Shown: positions 14,880 to 24,680, numbered from the stretch's first letter. The stretch is 24,723 nucleotides of DNA from CAZUSO01 sp964622775 (GCA_964622775.1 CAZUSO010000044.1:1-24723); one strand, 5' to 3'. The notes: a model not told the origin generated them from the letters alone. A program made the numbers and translations.

Positions 14880-15199
14880 GATAGAAATTAATGCATTGCC
14901 TGAACATATACCCCAGAACAAAATGTAACAAGAGCATCAGCCTTGCTCCGACCTAATCGTTTAGGGTTCAAAAATATCGAAAAATAATAAGGAATTATAA
15001 CAGGTGATGCAGTAAAACAAAAATTAGTTGTCACACCAAAAAAGGCAAAGGATGCCGGTACCGGTACCGGGGTGCTTTGAGCGGGGGAGAATTTGTGAAT
15101 AATCAATGTTCCATTGCTCAGTAAAGAAAAAAATAAACCATGCTGATTGGGGGTATCAGGTCAAACCAAAAATGGCATTGCCGTTATTATGCGAAAAAT
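14880..15199. other. 320-bp gap without a convincing gene
   Basis: Between the GH3-like gene and the two-TM gene, both on the minus strand. It holds a minus-strand -7-like TATTTTTG (14976-14969, on the plus strand CAAAAATA) that could serve the GH3-like gene, but with no -33 element at the proper distance. At 15055-15070 lies CCGGTACCGGTACCGG, a perfect 16-bp palindrome. Open frames here lack protein-like features. Confidence 0.5.
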
Positions 15200-15667
15200 T
15201 TATTGGCTGTGTTTCTTAACGTAGCCTTTGATTTTCCTCACATAATCAAAATATCCTCTTTCCATTTGAATCCAGAAGAGGATAAAGATGATCAACCCGA
15301 CAGCAAAAAGCCCCCCTGGCAGGTAAATGCTTTCATGGCCTTTAAAGAAGTAGAGCCCAAGACCACCCAGCATCGCAAGAATGCAGAAAGTAGCCAGCAA
15401 CATGGGGCCCCCTACATCAATCCGGCGTGGGTGCGATGCCACTTTGACCCTTGTTCCGTCTGATTTTGATTTGAAAGTCACATGGGTAATAGGCAGGGTT
15501 TTTACATCCTGTACATTTTCCGCATGTGGAATGATTTTGAGGATATGCCCTTTGTCAATTACCTCAAAATCCAGTTTGTGAATGCTAAGGTGAGTCCCCA
15601 ATAAATTCTTTTTTATTTCCGCGGGACTATACTTTGATCTGAAGGTACAGGAACGATTGAAAATCAT
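15200..15667 (-). CDS. Hypothetical two-transmembrane protein
   Basis: 155 residues from ATG 15667 (MIFNRSCTFR); an upstream ATG at 15694 would add nine residues. Seen: a mostly beta-like polar N-terminal region (1-85), two hydrophobic helices (about 87-108, PMLLATFCILAMLGGLGLYF; about 117-135, PGGLFAVGLIIFILFWI), then a basic C-terminus (YVRKIKGYVKKHSQ). No signal peptide. I do not recognise a named family. Residues before the first helix (VKVASHPRRIDVGGP) are basic, suggesting the N-terminus faces the cytoplasm. It is divergent from the subtilisin-like protease gene, with 211 bp between the starts. Confidence 0.65.
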   Translation of the reverse strand: MIFNRSCTFRSKYSPAEIKKNLLGTHLSIHKLDFEVIDKGHILKIIPHAENVQDVKTLPITHVTFKSKSDGTRVKVASHPRRIDVGGPMLLATFCILAMLGGLGLYFFKGHESIYLPGGLFAVGLIIFILFWIQMERGYFDYVRKIKGYVKKHSQ

Positions 15668-15706
15668 ACGACAATAAATTAATGGGTTAAACAAACAAAT
15701 TAAGTT

Positions 15707-15738
15707 CCAAGATATACTTATATTTTTTTAAATCCAAA
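15707..15738 (-). promoter_or_regulatory. Putative promoter of the two-TM gene
   Basis: Minus strand: TTTG (15738-15735), 20 bp, TATCTTGG (15714-15707), one mismatch to TAnnTTTG. Initiation near 15700 would give a leader of about 30 nt to ATG 15667 and only a few bases to ATG 15694, supporting the shorter protein. Confidence 0.35.
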
Positions 15739-15819
15739 CAATATATAAAAAAAATATTAACACCAGCTCCTAACCACGCTCCCTCTGAATTGGATTGTAG
15801 AAATAAATGTTTATTATGA

Positions 15820-15850
15820 TTGTGTATATTATCTCAATTCCGTATCTTGT
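15820..15850 (+). promoter_or_regulatory. Putative promoter of the subtilisin-like protease gene
   Basis: TTG (15820-15822), 20 bp, TATCTTGT (15843-15850), one mismatch to TAnnTTTG. The ATG lies 28 bp downstream. It forms a divergent pair with the promoter at 15707-15738. Confidence 0.35.
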
Positions 15851-15878
15851 TAAGCTATTGTCTTAATAACGCTGATTT

Positions 15879-18800
15879 ATGAATTATAATTATCTTATCC
15901 GGCTTTTTATTGGAGCAAATATTTTATTCCTGATCACTTTCCAGGTATCGGCTCAGGTGCAAAAGGCTCCGGATTTTATCCATATTAAAGGAAGGCAGAT
16001 TTCATTGCAGCCATACTCAGGCGCACTCGGTCAATATCTGAAAGAGCAGGGATCTTCTTTGCTTTATATAAAATATAAGACGGTTCCCGGAGATGTTGGG
16101 TGGGGTGAAAAGCATATTTCCATTGAACATTATCTTAATAAAAATACCTGCCTGGTGTTTGTGCATGCAGTTGAGTTTGCTGACAGCAATCTGATTCAGT
16201 CCTGGGCGCCCGTATCCGCTACTGATAAAATCAGCAGTTACCTGCAACGACCTGTTTCCGGTGATCAAATCGTTCAGGTATTGGTTGCTTTTATAAAAGC
16301 CGTCCAGGAGCCGGAAATAACCGCCCAACTCCAACAATTCCCGGAAATAACGATAAGCCGCCGGCAGTTGTGGAAGGCTCAGCATATCTATGAAGTCAGC
16401 CTGCCGGCCAATCGTATTGAAAATCTGGCGGAGCTCCCGGTTGTAAAAAACATCGGCCCTTATTTTGAAGAACAGGCTATAAACGATCAATGCATCGCTA
16501 TGACGAATGCCCCGGTCGCCCGTCAGCCTCTTACGGCTAACGGATACGGGCTGAGCGGTCTTGGCGTAACCGTTGGCGTGGGAGACGATTCCAATCCGCA
16601 GTCGCATGTTGACTTTGAAAATCATATCCAGTATTTTAATCCTTCCATTAATTCCTTTCACGGTTTTCACACTACGGGCACCGTAGCCGGGGCCGGCATT
16701 AAGGATCAGCGCTATCAGGGCTTTGCTCCGCGTGCATCCGTCATCAGCCAGTTTTTCAGCGCCGTGATTGCTTATGCTCCCGACTTACTGAACGGTTATG
16801 ATATGCGCATTACCAATAATTCTTACGCAAATCTTTTAGGCGATTGTGATTATGCGGGAACCTACGATCTTTATGCACAGTATCTAGATCAGCAGGTGCG
16901 CGACTACCCGGGTTTATTACATGTCTTTGCTGCGGGAAATGACGGAGGCATGTCCTGCGGAGCTTACCCCACGGGCTTCGCCACGGTTGCAGGCGCTTTC
17001 TCTTCAGCTAAGAATGCATTGATTGTAGGTAATGGCCAAAAGGATTATGGAGCGGTGTTGAGGTCAACCAGCTCACGCGGCCCGGTTAAAGACGGTCGGA
17101 TAAAACCGGAGATAGTAGCCATTGGAACCAATGTGATCTCTACTTTTCCGGGAAACGAATATGGCGTCAGTACCGGCACGAGCATGGCCAGCCCCAATGT
17201 AGCCGGAGCCGCCGCGCTGCTGTTGGAACGTTACCGGCAATTAAACGGAGGACAGAGTCCTGAAGCCGCTTTATTAAAGCTCTTGTTGATGAATGGCGCT
17301 ACCGATATTTTAAACCCCGGACCGGATTATAAATCGGGTTTTGGATTGATGAATGTGGGCCATGCTGTGGAAGCTTTAAACAATGGACAATATTTTTCAA
17401 ATACCATCAATACCGGCCAGACGCAAAATTTCTCCTTTTCCGTCCCTGCCAATACCGCTTCGGTGAAAGTAATGCTGTACTGGGATGATCCGGCATCGCT
17501 TCCGGAACCGGAAATTGCATTAGTGAACAATTTAGATCTTACCGTTACAACGCCGTTGGGCAGTACAGTCCAGCCTTTAGTACTACAGCCCGATCCGGAG
17601 CTGGTGGACAATGTAGCGCAGCCGGGTACGGATAACCGGAACAATGTGGAGCAGGTTGTTATTAATAATCCGACTGCCGGTGTGTATAATATCCACGTTG
17701 CGGGATATGGAGTGCCTGTTCCCAACCAGAAATATTATGTAGCCTACGATTTTCAGCCGGCGGGGCTGCGCATCCAGTATCCGTTCGGCGGAGAAGCATT
17801 GGCTGCCGGAGACAGCATCCTGGTTTTTTGGGAAGCCGCAAGCGGAAGCGGTACTTTTTCCATAGACTATTCCACAGATAATGGCGCCAACTGGAATATT
17901 ATAAGTAGTGATGTTCCCGCAGCTATCAAAGATATTGTATGGCATATTCCTTCAGGTATTCAGTCCGCACAATGCAAGATAAGGGTCCGCCGAAATGCAA
18001 TGTCCGAACAGTCTGTCAGCGGAGCCTTTACCGTTATCGGCCGGCCGGTTATTGCGTTGGCGGCCGGTACTGCCCAGTGTCCCGGTTCAGTGAAATTCAG
18101 CTGGAACAGCATAAGCGGAGCACAGTCCTATAAGATATTCCTGCGTGAAGGAGCGGCAATGGTGGAAAAAGCTACGGTGCCGGCTACTACCAGCAGCTAT
18201 ACCTTTTCGGGTTTAGATGTCAACACAACACAGTGGGTGGCAGTAGCACCGGTTATTGGAGGAAAGACGGGAATGCGCTCGATTGCCTTGTCACGTACGC
18301 CCATTGATGGTTCCTGTAACGGATATGAAAACGGCGATCTCATGCTTGCCGGCATGCAATCACCGTACAGTGGCCGGGAACTGACCAATACGGCCTTATC
18401 AGCTTCGGAAATCATAAGCGTGAAAATTTTCAACCTTTCTGCTACAGTGGTCAATAACTACCGCATCTCCTGTAAAGTGAATAACGGAAGCTGGCAAAGT
18501 CAGGATTTTACCACGCCGGTTACTGCGGCAGCCTCTACTAATCTTATGCTGAATAGTCTTCCTTTGGATCTGAGCGCTACCGGTAATTATACGATTACAG
18601 TGGCTGTTACCAACCTGGGGCAAACTGATATGGTTCCTTCCAATGATACACTTCAGTTAGTGATACGGAATGTGGAGAATCAGCCTTTGAATCTTGATGA
18701 CGGATATGTGGAAGATTTTGAAGCGGTGGACGACCTCGATCAGATGGCTAATGAATTTGGCATCAACGGCGCCCACCATTGGGATTTTCTGCACACCAAA

Positions 18801-21221
18801 CCTAAGGGGCGGATCCGAAGCTTTGTTACGGATGGAGTTACTATAGAAGGTAACCGTTCGCTCAGTATGGATAATGCTTTCAATCAGCAAGGCGATATTG
18901 CCAACAGCAGTTTCAATATCCTGCTTGGAACATTTAATCTCGGCAACTACAGCCTTTCCGATGTGGAGGTTCGTTTCGAAATGAACTACCGTCTTCATGG
19001 TGTACCGAAATTTCTGGATACCGGCAACCGGATTTGGCTGCGTGGCAGCGATACAGGCGGCTGGGTGCCTGCCACGGTATTTGACACTAATAATATAGGC
19101 ATCGTACATTCCACCGGTTCTGTTTCTTTCAATGATTTTTTGACCCCGAATAACCAAAATATCAGTACCAGCGTACAGGTGATGATTCAGCAATATGATA
19201 CCTCGCTGATTTGTGCTGAAGACTACGGTAACGGGCTTACGGTGGACAATTTCAAGATATACTTAGTCACCAATGATGTGGATCTGCTTGCGATTAATGC
19301 CCTGCCTCCCCAGAATTGCGCACTTGCTGAAAATACGCCGCTGAGCATAAAGGTACGCAATGCCGTATTATATGACTTAGAGCACATCCCTGTTTCCTAC
19401 AAATTGGATGATCTGCCGATAGTGACGGATACTATTCCTTTTATTGCATCAAAGGATACAGTTGATTTCACGTTTAGCCAGTTGATGAACCTGTCCGGTT
19501 ATGGGTCCCATATTATTTCCGTCTGGGTGCATCTGCCGGAAGACAGTTACGCGGGAAATGACAGTATTAATAATTACCGTTTCTATAATCAGCCTCTGAT
19601 TTCAACATACCCCTATCTGCAGGATTTTGAAGATTCCGACGGTGGTTTTTATCCCGGCAGTGACAGCACCTGGCAATATGGAACACCACAGTCCCGCAAT
19701 ATGGATCATGCGGCCAGCGGCGTTAAAGCCTGGAAGACCAATCTTGCCGGTTTCTATAATCCCAGCCAGCTTGCCTATCTTTATTCCCCCTGTTTTTATA
19801 TTGGAAATCTTACCCGGCCTGCCCTGAGCTTTAGCCTGGCTTTTAATATAGAGCCCCGCTCGGAAGAAGGATTATTCGACAGAGGTTTTGTGGAATACTC
19901 GAACGATGGCAGCAACTGGTACCGTTTGGGCAATGCGGGCAGCGGCACCAACTGGTATAATGATTCGGAAGATGTCTGGCAGGATAAGGAAAGTTACTGG
20001 CATGTGGCGAGTACCCTTTTGCCTACGGATGCGGACGTGATCATGTTCCGCTTTGTCATGGGTAGCGACCCCGGGCTGGAGCTGGATGGAATAGGGATTG
20101 ACGATATCCATGTGTACGATCTGCAATACCCGGTTTTTGCCGGAGAGCAGGCAGACGCGAATCATGCTGTTGCACAAAATGATTCGGTGAATTTTGTTAG
20201 TAACGGGAAAATGATTGCCGGAATATGGAACGATGGCGCTGCTTTAGGTTCCGTAATGGTAAATGATTATGGGCATACAGGCTTTATCAACGCAGACAGT
20301 ATGCAATATTTTCTTCCCAGGAACTTTACGGTTATTCCTTCGGGAAGCTCTAATGCTGATGCGCGCATCAGGTTGTATGTGCCGGATACAGATATGCAAA
20401 AACTGCGCGAAGACCAGGCTTGTCCTTCCTGTTCGCCGGTGAAGGAGGTATATCGCATGGGCATTACAAAATACTCCAATAGCGACCGGAGTCTTGAAAA
20501 TAATTTATTGTCGGATAATGCCGGCGGCAGCTATGCCTATATACCTTACGGGGACGTACGTTGGGTGCCTTATGACCAGGGCTATTATGCGGAAACAAGA
20601 GTACATTCCTTTTCGGAATTCTGGTTCAATGACGGAGGCCCCGACCATAATACCGGGCTGAATGAATTACTGTTGAATTTTACCGCATCTCATTTTGGCA
20701 CACGCTATGCTAAATTAGACTGGCGCTGCTTTACCGACCAGGTAATATCATTATATGAAATACAACGTTCTCCCGATAATCAGGAATTTGAAACCATTGC
20801 TACCATGCAGGCTTTAGGGCAAAATGCAGAGCAGGGCTATATATATATCGACACTCCGCTCGTCAATGCACCTGTGGTATATTACCGTTTGCATTACCGC
20901 TCGAATGCCGATACTACAATATGGTATTACAGTCCGACACGAATGCTGGACTGGGCTTCATCTCCGGTGGTGGTAGTTTATCCGAATCCCAACGATGGCC
21001 TGCTGTATCTCGACTGGCTGAAAGGACATGACGCTGCATTGCAATGGGTGCTTTATAATATTACGGGACAAAGACTCACCGAAGGAATCATTACTGACCA
21101 AACCTACAGCGGAACTGCCGTTATCAATCTGAATAAGCTGGGAATCGCTTCCGGGCTGTTATTGCTGAAGGTAAAAAGCGGCAACGATACCTGGGAGTTT
21201 AAGGTGGTTTACCAACCCTAA
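15879..21221 (+). CDS. Large secreted subtilisin-like (S8) protease with T9SS C-terminal domain
   Basis: 1780 residues. Seen in order: a Sec signal peptide (1-26, ending VSAQ); a pro-region-like segment (about 27-215); the S8 catalytic domain with D236 (VGVGDD), H261 (HGFHTTGTVAG), oxyanion N354 (AAGNDG) and S435 (GTSMASPNVAGAA); and a beta-rich convertase P-like domain (about 505-630, YWDDPA, NNLDLTV, NNVEQVVI). An FN3-like module follows (about 735-815), then a CARDB-like segment (about 820-935). Two jelly-roll/MAM-like modules come next (about 945-1140 and 1250-1440, each with DFE near the start and ending DNFKIY or DDIHVYD). The type A T9SS sorting domain runs from about 1699 (YPNPNDGLLYL to the end). 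The catalytic triad is complete. It is expected to cross the outer membrane by T9SS and be surface-attached or released, degrading external protein. Confidence 0.93.
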   Translation: MNYNYLIRLFIGANILFLITFQVSAQVQKAPDFIHIKGRQISLQPYSGALGQYLKEQGSSLLYIKYKTVPGDVGWGEKHISIEHYLNKNTCLVFVHAVEFADSNLIQSWAPVSATDKISSYLQRPVSGDQIVQVLVAFIKAVQEPEITAQLQQFPEITISRRQLWKAQHIYEVSLPANRIENLAELPVVKNIGPYFEEQAINDQCIAMTNAPVARQPLTANGYGLSGLGVTVGVGDDSNPQSHVDFENHIQYFNPSINSFHGFHTTGTVAGAGIKDQRYQGFAPRASVISQFFSAVIAYAPDLLNGYDMRITNNSYANLLGDCDYAGTYDLYAQYLDQQVRDYPGLLHVFAAGNDGGMSCGAYPTGFATVAGAFSSAKNALIVGNGQKDYGAVLRSTSSRGPVKDGRIKPEIVAIGTNVISTFPGNEYGVSTGTSMASPNVAGAAALLLERYRQLNGGQSPEAALLKLLLMNGATDILNPGPDYKSGFGLMNVGHAVEALNNGQYFSNTINTGQTQNFSFSVPANTASVKVMLYWDDPASLPEPEIALVNNLDLTVTTPLGSTVQPLVLQPDPELVDNVAQPGTDNRNNVEQVVINNPTAGVYNIHVAGYGVPVPNQKYYVAYDFQPAGLRIQYPFGGEALAAGDSILVFWEAASGSGTFSIDYSTDNGANWNIISSDVPAAIKDIVWHIPSGIQSAQCKIRVRRNAMSEQSVSGAFTVIGRPVIALAAGTAQCPGSVKFSWNSISGAQSYKIFLREGAAMVEKATVPATTSSYTFSGLDVNTTQWVAVAPVIGGKTGMRSIALSRTPIDGSCNGYENGDLMLAGMQSPYSGRELTNTALSASEIISVKIFNLSATVVNNYRISCKVNNGSWQSQDFTTPVTAAASTNLMLNSLPLDLSATGNYTITVAVTNLGQTDMVPSNDTLQLVIRNVENQPLNLDDGYVEDFEAVDDLDQMANEFGINGAHHWDFLHTKPKGRIRSFVTDGVTIEGNRSLSMDNAFNQQGDIANSSFNILLGTFNLGNYSLSDVEVRFEMNYRLHGVPKFLDTGNRIWLRGSDTGGWVPATVFDTNNIGIVHSTGSVSFNDFLTPNNQNISTSVQVMIQQYDTSLICAEDYGNGLTVDNFKIYLVTNDVDLLAINALPPQNCALAENTPLSIKVRNAVLYDLEHIPVSYKLDDLPIVTDTIPFIASKDTVDFTFSQLMNLSGYGSHIISVWVHLPEDSYAGNDSINNYRFYNQPLISTYPYLQDFEDSDGGFYPGSDSTWQYGTPQSRNMDHAASGVKAWKTNLAGFYNPSQLAYLYSPCFYIGNLTRPALSFSLAFNIEPRSEEGLFDRGFVEYSNDGSNWYRLGNAGSGTNWYNDSEDVWQDKESYWHVASTLLPTDADVIMFRFVMGSDPGLELDGIGIDDIHVYDLQYPVFAGEQADANHAVAQNDSVNFVSNGKMIAGIWNDGAALGSVMVNDYGHTGFINADSMQYFLPRNFTVIPSGSSNADARIRLYVPDTDMQKLREDQACPSCSPVKEVYRMGITKYSNSDRSLENNLLSDNAGGSYAYIPYGDVRWVPYDQGYYAETRVHSFSEFWFNDGGPDHNTGLNELLLNFTASHFGTRYAKLDWRCFTDQVISLYEIQRSPDNQEFETIATMQALGQNAEQGYIYIDTPLVNAPVVYYRLHYRSNADTTIWYYSPTRMLDWASSPVVVVYPNPNDGLLYLDWLKGHDAALQWVLYNITGQRLTEGIITDQTYSGTAVINLNKLGIASGLLLLKVKSGNDTWEFKVVYQP

Positions 21222-21416
21222 GGATTCATGCAGGAAATTCTGGAAATAAGTTCACCGTTTGGAATCTGCTGCGCAAAAAATCTTAATGGCAGCGATCTCC
21301 TTGCAGACGTATGGATCCGTGTGCGCCAAAGCGTATTCAAACAAATAATATGAAATATACAACTTGGAGGGCGCGCCCAATTAAAATAGGTGCATTCTTC
21401 TAATGGAACATCCTTT

Positions 21417-22766
21417 TCAATAGCCCAAAGCTTTGTAAATATACTCCTGGGCCTTAGTACGGATATCGAGGCGGTTGATCAAACCATTATCTGCGGCGGG
21501 ATAAACCCGGTTGGAAAGAAACACGAATACAATACCGGTTTCAGGGTCGGCCCAGGCACAGGTGCCGGTAAAGCCCTGATGACCGAACGCGGTTTTAGAG
21601 CAGACGTCTGCTGCCGGTCCGCCGCTGCCGGGCTCCTTGTTGGGTTTGTCAAAACAATAACCGCGACGACTGATGGAAGAGTGATAGCCGGTAAACAACT
21701 GCACCGTAGATCGGGAAATGTATTCTTTACCGCCATATGTTCCGCCATTCAGCAACATCTGCATAATGATAGCCATCTCCGCTTTCGTGGAAAAGATGCC
21801 TGCATGACCCGCCACGCCGCCGAGCATGGCTGCTCCCGGATCATGAACATAACCCCGAACAATCTGCGAACGGAAAATCATGTCGTTTTCCGTTGGCGCA
21901 CATTGCTGCTCCAGCCCTTCCTTCCAGGGATTGAACATCGTAAGGCGCAAATTCAAAGGCCGGTAAAAGTTCTGGTCAATATATTCGTCTAAGGGCATCT
22001 TCGTGATTGCTTCTACTACTTGCTGTAAAAACATCAGGTCGAGGTCGCTGTAAACATAACGCCCTTTATTTTCCAGGCGGCTGTCCATAATCTTCTTCCA
22101 TATCGTATCCGGATAGGAATTCTGGATGAAAAGATCTTTAGCTACCGGAATGCGATATGCTTTAGAGGATCTTTTATTGTAAATCGTTTTGTCCGTGCCG
22201 CCATTCACCTTGTCCAAGGTTGCTTTGTAGAAAGGGATCCAGCTTTTCAGGCCTGCCTGGTGCATCATCAGGTCGTCAATGCGCATATAGGCCTTATCGG
22301 TACCGGCTACCCGTTCCGGAATATAGGCCAGCAGATTACTGTTGAGGATGAGCTTTCCCTCATCATAAAGCTTCATCAGCGCTAAAGTTGTGGCAACAAT
22401 TTTAGTAACGGATGCAACATCATATAAAGTAGTATCCGTTACCAGGTGTGCGCTGTTATAATCCAATGTACCGAAACACTTATTAAAGATAATTTTCCCG
22501 TCTTTAGCTGCCAGAATCTGGCAACCCGGGAAAGCCCGCTGATAAATCGCACTATAGATAAACGTATTAAGAGCGGCAATCGCCTGCGAATCTTTAATCA
22601 GGCCCATCCCGGCCGTATCTGATGACAGCAGGAATGACTGGCTGAACAAATGGGAGTTATCTGTTGAGCCGACCGGGATCCTTCTTTGTGCGGAAGCAGG
22701 GTTCTGCATCAACAGTGTAAGAACAACAATAAAAAGCCCGGTTGTGAGCCACTTTGAAATCTTCAT
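21417..22766 (-). CDS. Beta-lactamase-fold serine hydrolase (class C/DD-peptidase-like), exported
   Basis: 449 residues. Seen: a signal peptide (1-26, LFIVVLTLLMQNPASAQ), the nucleophile motif S119-V-T-K122 (ASVTKIVATT), the second motif Y239-S-D (YVYSDLDLMF), the HxG-type third motif at 396-398 (FGHQGFTGT), and GGVAGHAGIFST (316-327), which is common in this subfamily. All three active-site motifs are present. It starts 15 bp after the NagZ-like gene's stop and is surely co-transcribed with it. In many Bacteroidota the same two domains are fused in one chain (family knowledge), so this protein probably acts with the glycosidase on peptidoglycan fragments or their peptides in the periplasm. 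Antibiotic hydrolysis should not be inferred from the fold. Confidence 0.9.
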   Translation of the reverse strand: MKISKWLTTGLFIVVLTLLMQNPASAQRRIPVGSTDNSHLFSQSFLLSSDTAGMGLIKDSQAIAALNTFIYSAIYQRAFPGCQILAAKDGKIIFNKCFGTLDYNSAHLVTDTTLYDVASVTKIVATTLALMKLYDEGKLILNSNLLAYIPERVAGTDKAYMRIDDLMMHQAGLKSWIPFYKATLDKVNGGTDKTIYNKRSSKAYRIPVAKDLFIQNSYPDTIWKKIMDSRLENKGRYVYSDLDLMFLQQVVEAITKMPLDEYIDQNFYRPLNLRLTMFNPWKEGLEQQCAPTENDMIFRSQIVRGYVHDPGAAMLGGVAGHAGIFSTKAEMAIIMQMLLNGGTYGGKEYISRSTVQLFTGYHSSISRRGYCFDKPNKEPGSGGPAADVCSKTAFGHQGFTGTCAWADPETGIVFVFLSNRVYPAADNGLINRLDIRTKAQEYIYKALGY

Positions 22767-22781
22767 TTCTCCTAATCTTTA

Positions 22782-24464
22782 TTATTTGCAAATAGTAACC
22801 GGCAATCTGCCTTTTGCTTTTACAGCTCCCGATAATACATCGGCAACAGCCTTCTGCGTATAAGCGTTATCCTCGTATGCTACCAGCACTACCGGAGCAT
22901 CGCAGGAGAACTTAAGCGTATAAGCATTTCCAAAATAGACGATGATCACATTGTTCAAACGAGATAATTGTTTAAGCAATGTTGCTTCTGCGGTATTGAT
23001 GCCATAGCTTCCGCTTTTGCCGGGATACATATTAATTCGGTGAACGCCTACAACTACGGCAGCATATTGATCAGCGGAGGACAATGCTGTACTGCCATTT
23101 ATCTTACTCACACTAAAACCGTTTGTTTTCAAATTCCCGATTATTTCCGGTTCATCGCTGCTGCCTATGGTTACATAAGCTATTTTGCTGTTTGATTGTA
23201 AGCCGGCAAGTGTACCATTTTTATCCTCTGCCACGGTAATCGCCGCTGCCGCAGTCCGCTCCCAAAGCGCTGCAATATCCTTGTTCAGCTCAACCGTAAC
23301 ATCCGACTCATTCACCAATGCCGGTTTAGCCAGGCCGGCGCGGTACTTAGCCATTAAAATTCTTTTTACGCTTTGCGCTAAATCCTGCTGGCTTGATCTT
23401 CCGGAAGCAATAGCTTCTTTTATTTTTTTGATGGCTAAGGGTACATTCTGGGAAAACAACAGCACATCATTTCCTGCCAGGAAGGCCCGTACATCTGTTT
23501 CGCCATCGGGGAAATATTTGGTGACACCTTTCATGTTCAGCGCATCCGTAAAGATCAGACCCTGGAATCCCAGCTCCTCACGCAGCAATCCCGTAACGAC
23601 TTTGCGGGAGAGTGTTGTAGGCAGATGGGGCGTTGAATCCAGCGCCGGCACACTCAAATGGGCGATCATCATGCTTTGAACGCCGGCATTGGTCAGCTTC
23701 CGGAAAGGATAAAGCTCCGTAGCGTTTATTTGCGGAAAACTTTTTTTGATTACCGGCAAATCCAGATGCGAATCAGTGGTCACATCGCCGTGGCCCGGAA
23801 AGTGCTTGGCACAGGCCATTACGCCATTATCCTGCAACCCGCGCATATAGGCAATACCCATCTGCGACACGCGATCCTTATCTTCACCAAAAGAACGAAA
23901 ATTGATAACCGGATTACCGGGGTTGTTATTTACGTCCACGTCCGGAGCAAAATTGATGTGTACGCCCAGTCGTTTACATTGCCGGGCAATGGCTTTGCCT
24001 ACCGCATACATCAGCACCGTATCGCCGGTGGCACCAAGCATCATTTGCCGCGGAAAATTTTCCACTCCGGTCAGGCGCATGCCTAAGCCCCATTCGGCAT
24101 CCATTCCGATCAATAAAGGTACCTGAGCAATTTTTTGATAGCGATTGGTCAGCCTGGCCTGTGCCTCAGCCGTGCCCTGCATAAAAATTAGCCCGCCAAT
24201 CTGATGATCAGCCAGCAACTTTTCAATAAGACTTTGATTGAAATTTTCTCCACCACTGTATGCCGCAACCATAAACAACTGACCAATACGCTCTTCCTCA
24301 TTCAGCGTTCCGTAAACACTATCGGCCCAGAGCGTGGCCAGTATGAGCTGCTCTGCTTCCCGTACTTTTTCGGGTGATGGCTGAGCTTGTCCATCCTTTG
24401 GCCGGCAGGAGGCGATAATCAGAAAGGGAATAAAAATCTTTAATAATGAATAAAAATGTCGCAT
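22782..24464 (-). CDS. Glycoside hydrolase family 3, NagZ-like beta-N-acetylhexosaminidase, lipoprotein
   Basis: 560 residues from MRHFYSLLKIFIPFLIIASC, a lipoprotein signal with Cys20. ATG 24476 would add MQEF. It is expected to release N-acetylglucosamine from muropeptides. Seen: a TIM-barrel domain (about 50-385) with LLIGMDAEWGLGMRL, INFAPDVDVNNNP, the NagZ-specific His loop KHFPGHGD (220-227) with DSH (231-233), and the nucleophile Asp307 in IFTDALNMKGV. An alpha/beta C-terminal domain (about 425-560) ends KGRLPVTICK. The His-Asp dyad loop distinguishes NagZ-type from plant/fungal GH3 glucosidases. It is first gene of a two-gene operon with the serine hydrolase. A -7-like TATTTTTG lies upstream on the minus strand (24521-24514), without a clear -33. 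Confidence 0.93.
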   Translation of the reverse strand: MRHFYSLLKIFIPFLIIASCRPKDGQAQPSPEKVREAEQLILATLWADSVYGTLNEEERIGQLFMVAAYSGGENFNQSLIEKLLADHQIGGLIFMQGTAEAQARLTNRYQKIAQVPLLIGMDAEWGLGMRLTGVENFPRQMMLGATGDTVLMYAVGKAIARQCKRLGVHINFAPDVDVNNNPGNPVINFRSFGEDKDRVSQMGIAYMRGLQDNGVMACAKHFPGHGDVTTDSHLDLPVIKKSFPQINATELYPFRKLTNAGVQSMMIAHLSVPALDSTPHLPTTLSRKVVTGLLREELGFQGLIFTDALNMKGVTKYFPDGETDVRAFLAGNDVLLFSQNVPLAIKKIKEAIASGRSSQQDLAQSVKRILMAKYRAGLAKPALVNESDVTVELNKDIAALWERTAAAAITVAEDKNGTLAGLQSNSKIAYVTIGSSDEPEIIGNLKTNGFSVSKINGSTALSSADQYAAVVVGVHRINMYPGKSGSYGINTAEATLLKQLSRLNNVIIVYFGNAYTLKFSCDAPVVLVAYEDNAYTQKAVADVLSGAVKAKGRLPVTICK

Positions 24465-24626
24465 AAATTCCTGCAATTTTTCCTTATTGAAGGTATTGCT
24501 TTTGGTTAAAAAACAAAAATAAATGAAAGGAGGCGGTTTGAGCTTTCATTTCCTGACTATTTTCGAATGTATTTCAAACCGACATGCATTATTAATGCCT
24601 GAATTATCAATAATCTTGTTTTAACT

Positions 24627-24650
24627 ATAGCACAGGATATCCTGTGCTAT
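24627..24650. repeat. Perfect 24-bp palindrome
   Basis: ATAGCACAGGAT followed directly by its exact reverse complement. As RNA it would give a 10-bp stem with loop AUAU. No U-run follows on either strand, so it is not a standard terminator. It lies 31 bp upstream of the promoter at 24681, so an operator is possible. Confidence 0.6.
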
Positions 24651-24680
24651 CCTCACGAATAACGGATCAATATTTTGGCA

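Noticed and set aside
14888..15106. 72-residue minus-strand frame in the gap upstream of the GH3-like gene
   Set aside because: No recognisable domain, odd composition, and part of it derives from the CCGGTA palindrome.
15140..15463. Plus-strand 107-residue frame
   Set aside because: It is antisense to the two-TM protein, whose hydrophobic helices and charge pattern are far more protein-like.
21360..21385. GGGCGCGCCC palindrome between the convergent protease and hydrolase genes as a terminator
   Set aside because: There is no loop or U-run on either strand, so it was not called a terminator.
24521..24551. AAATGAAAG/CTTTCATTT inverted repeat (9 bp, 13-nt spacer) upstream of the NagZ-like gene
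   Set aside because: AT-rich, no U-run, and in a leader position; too weak to assign a role.
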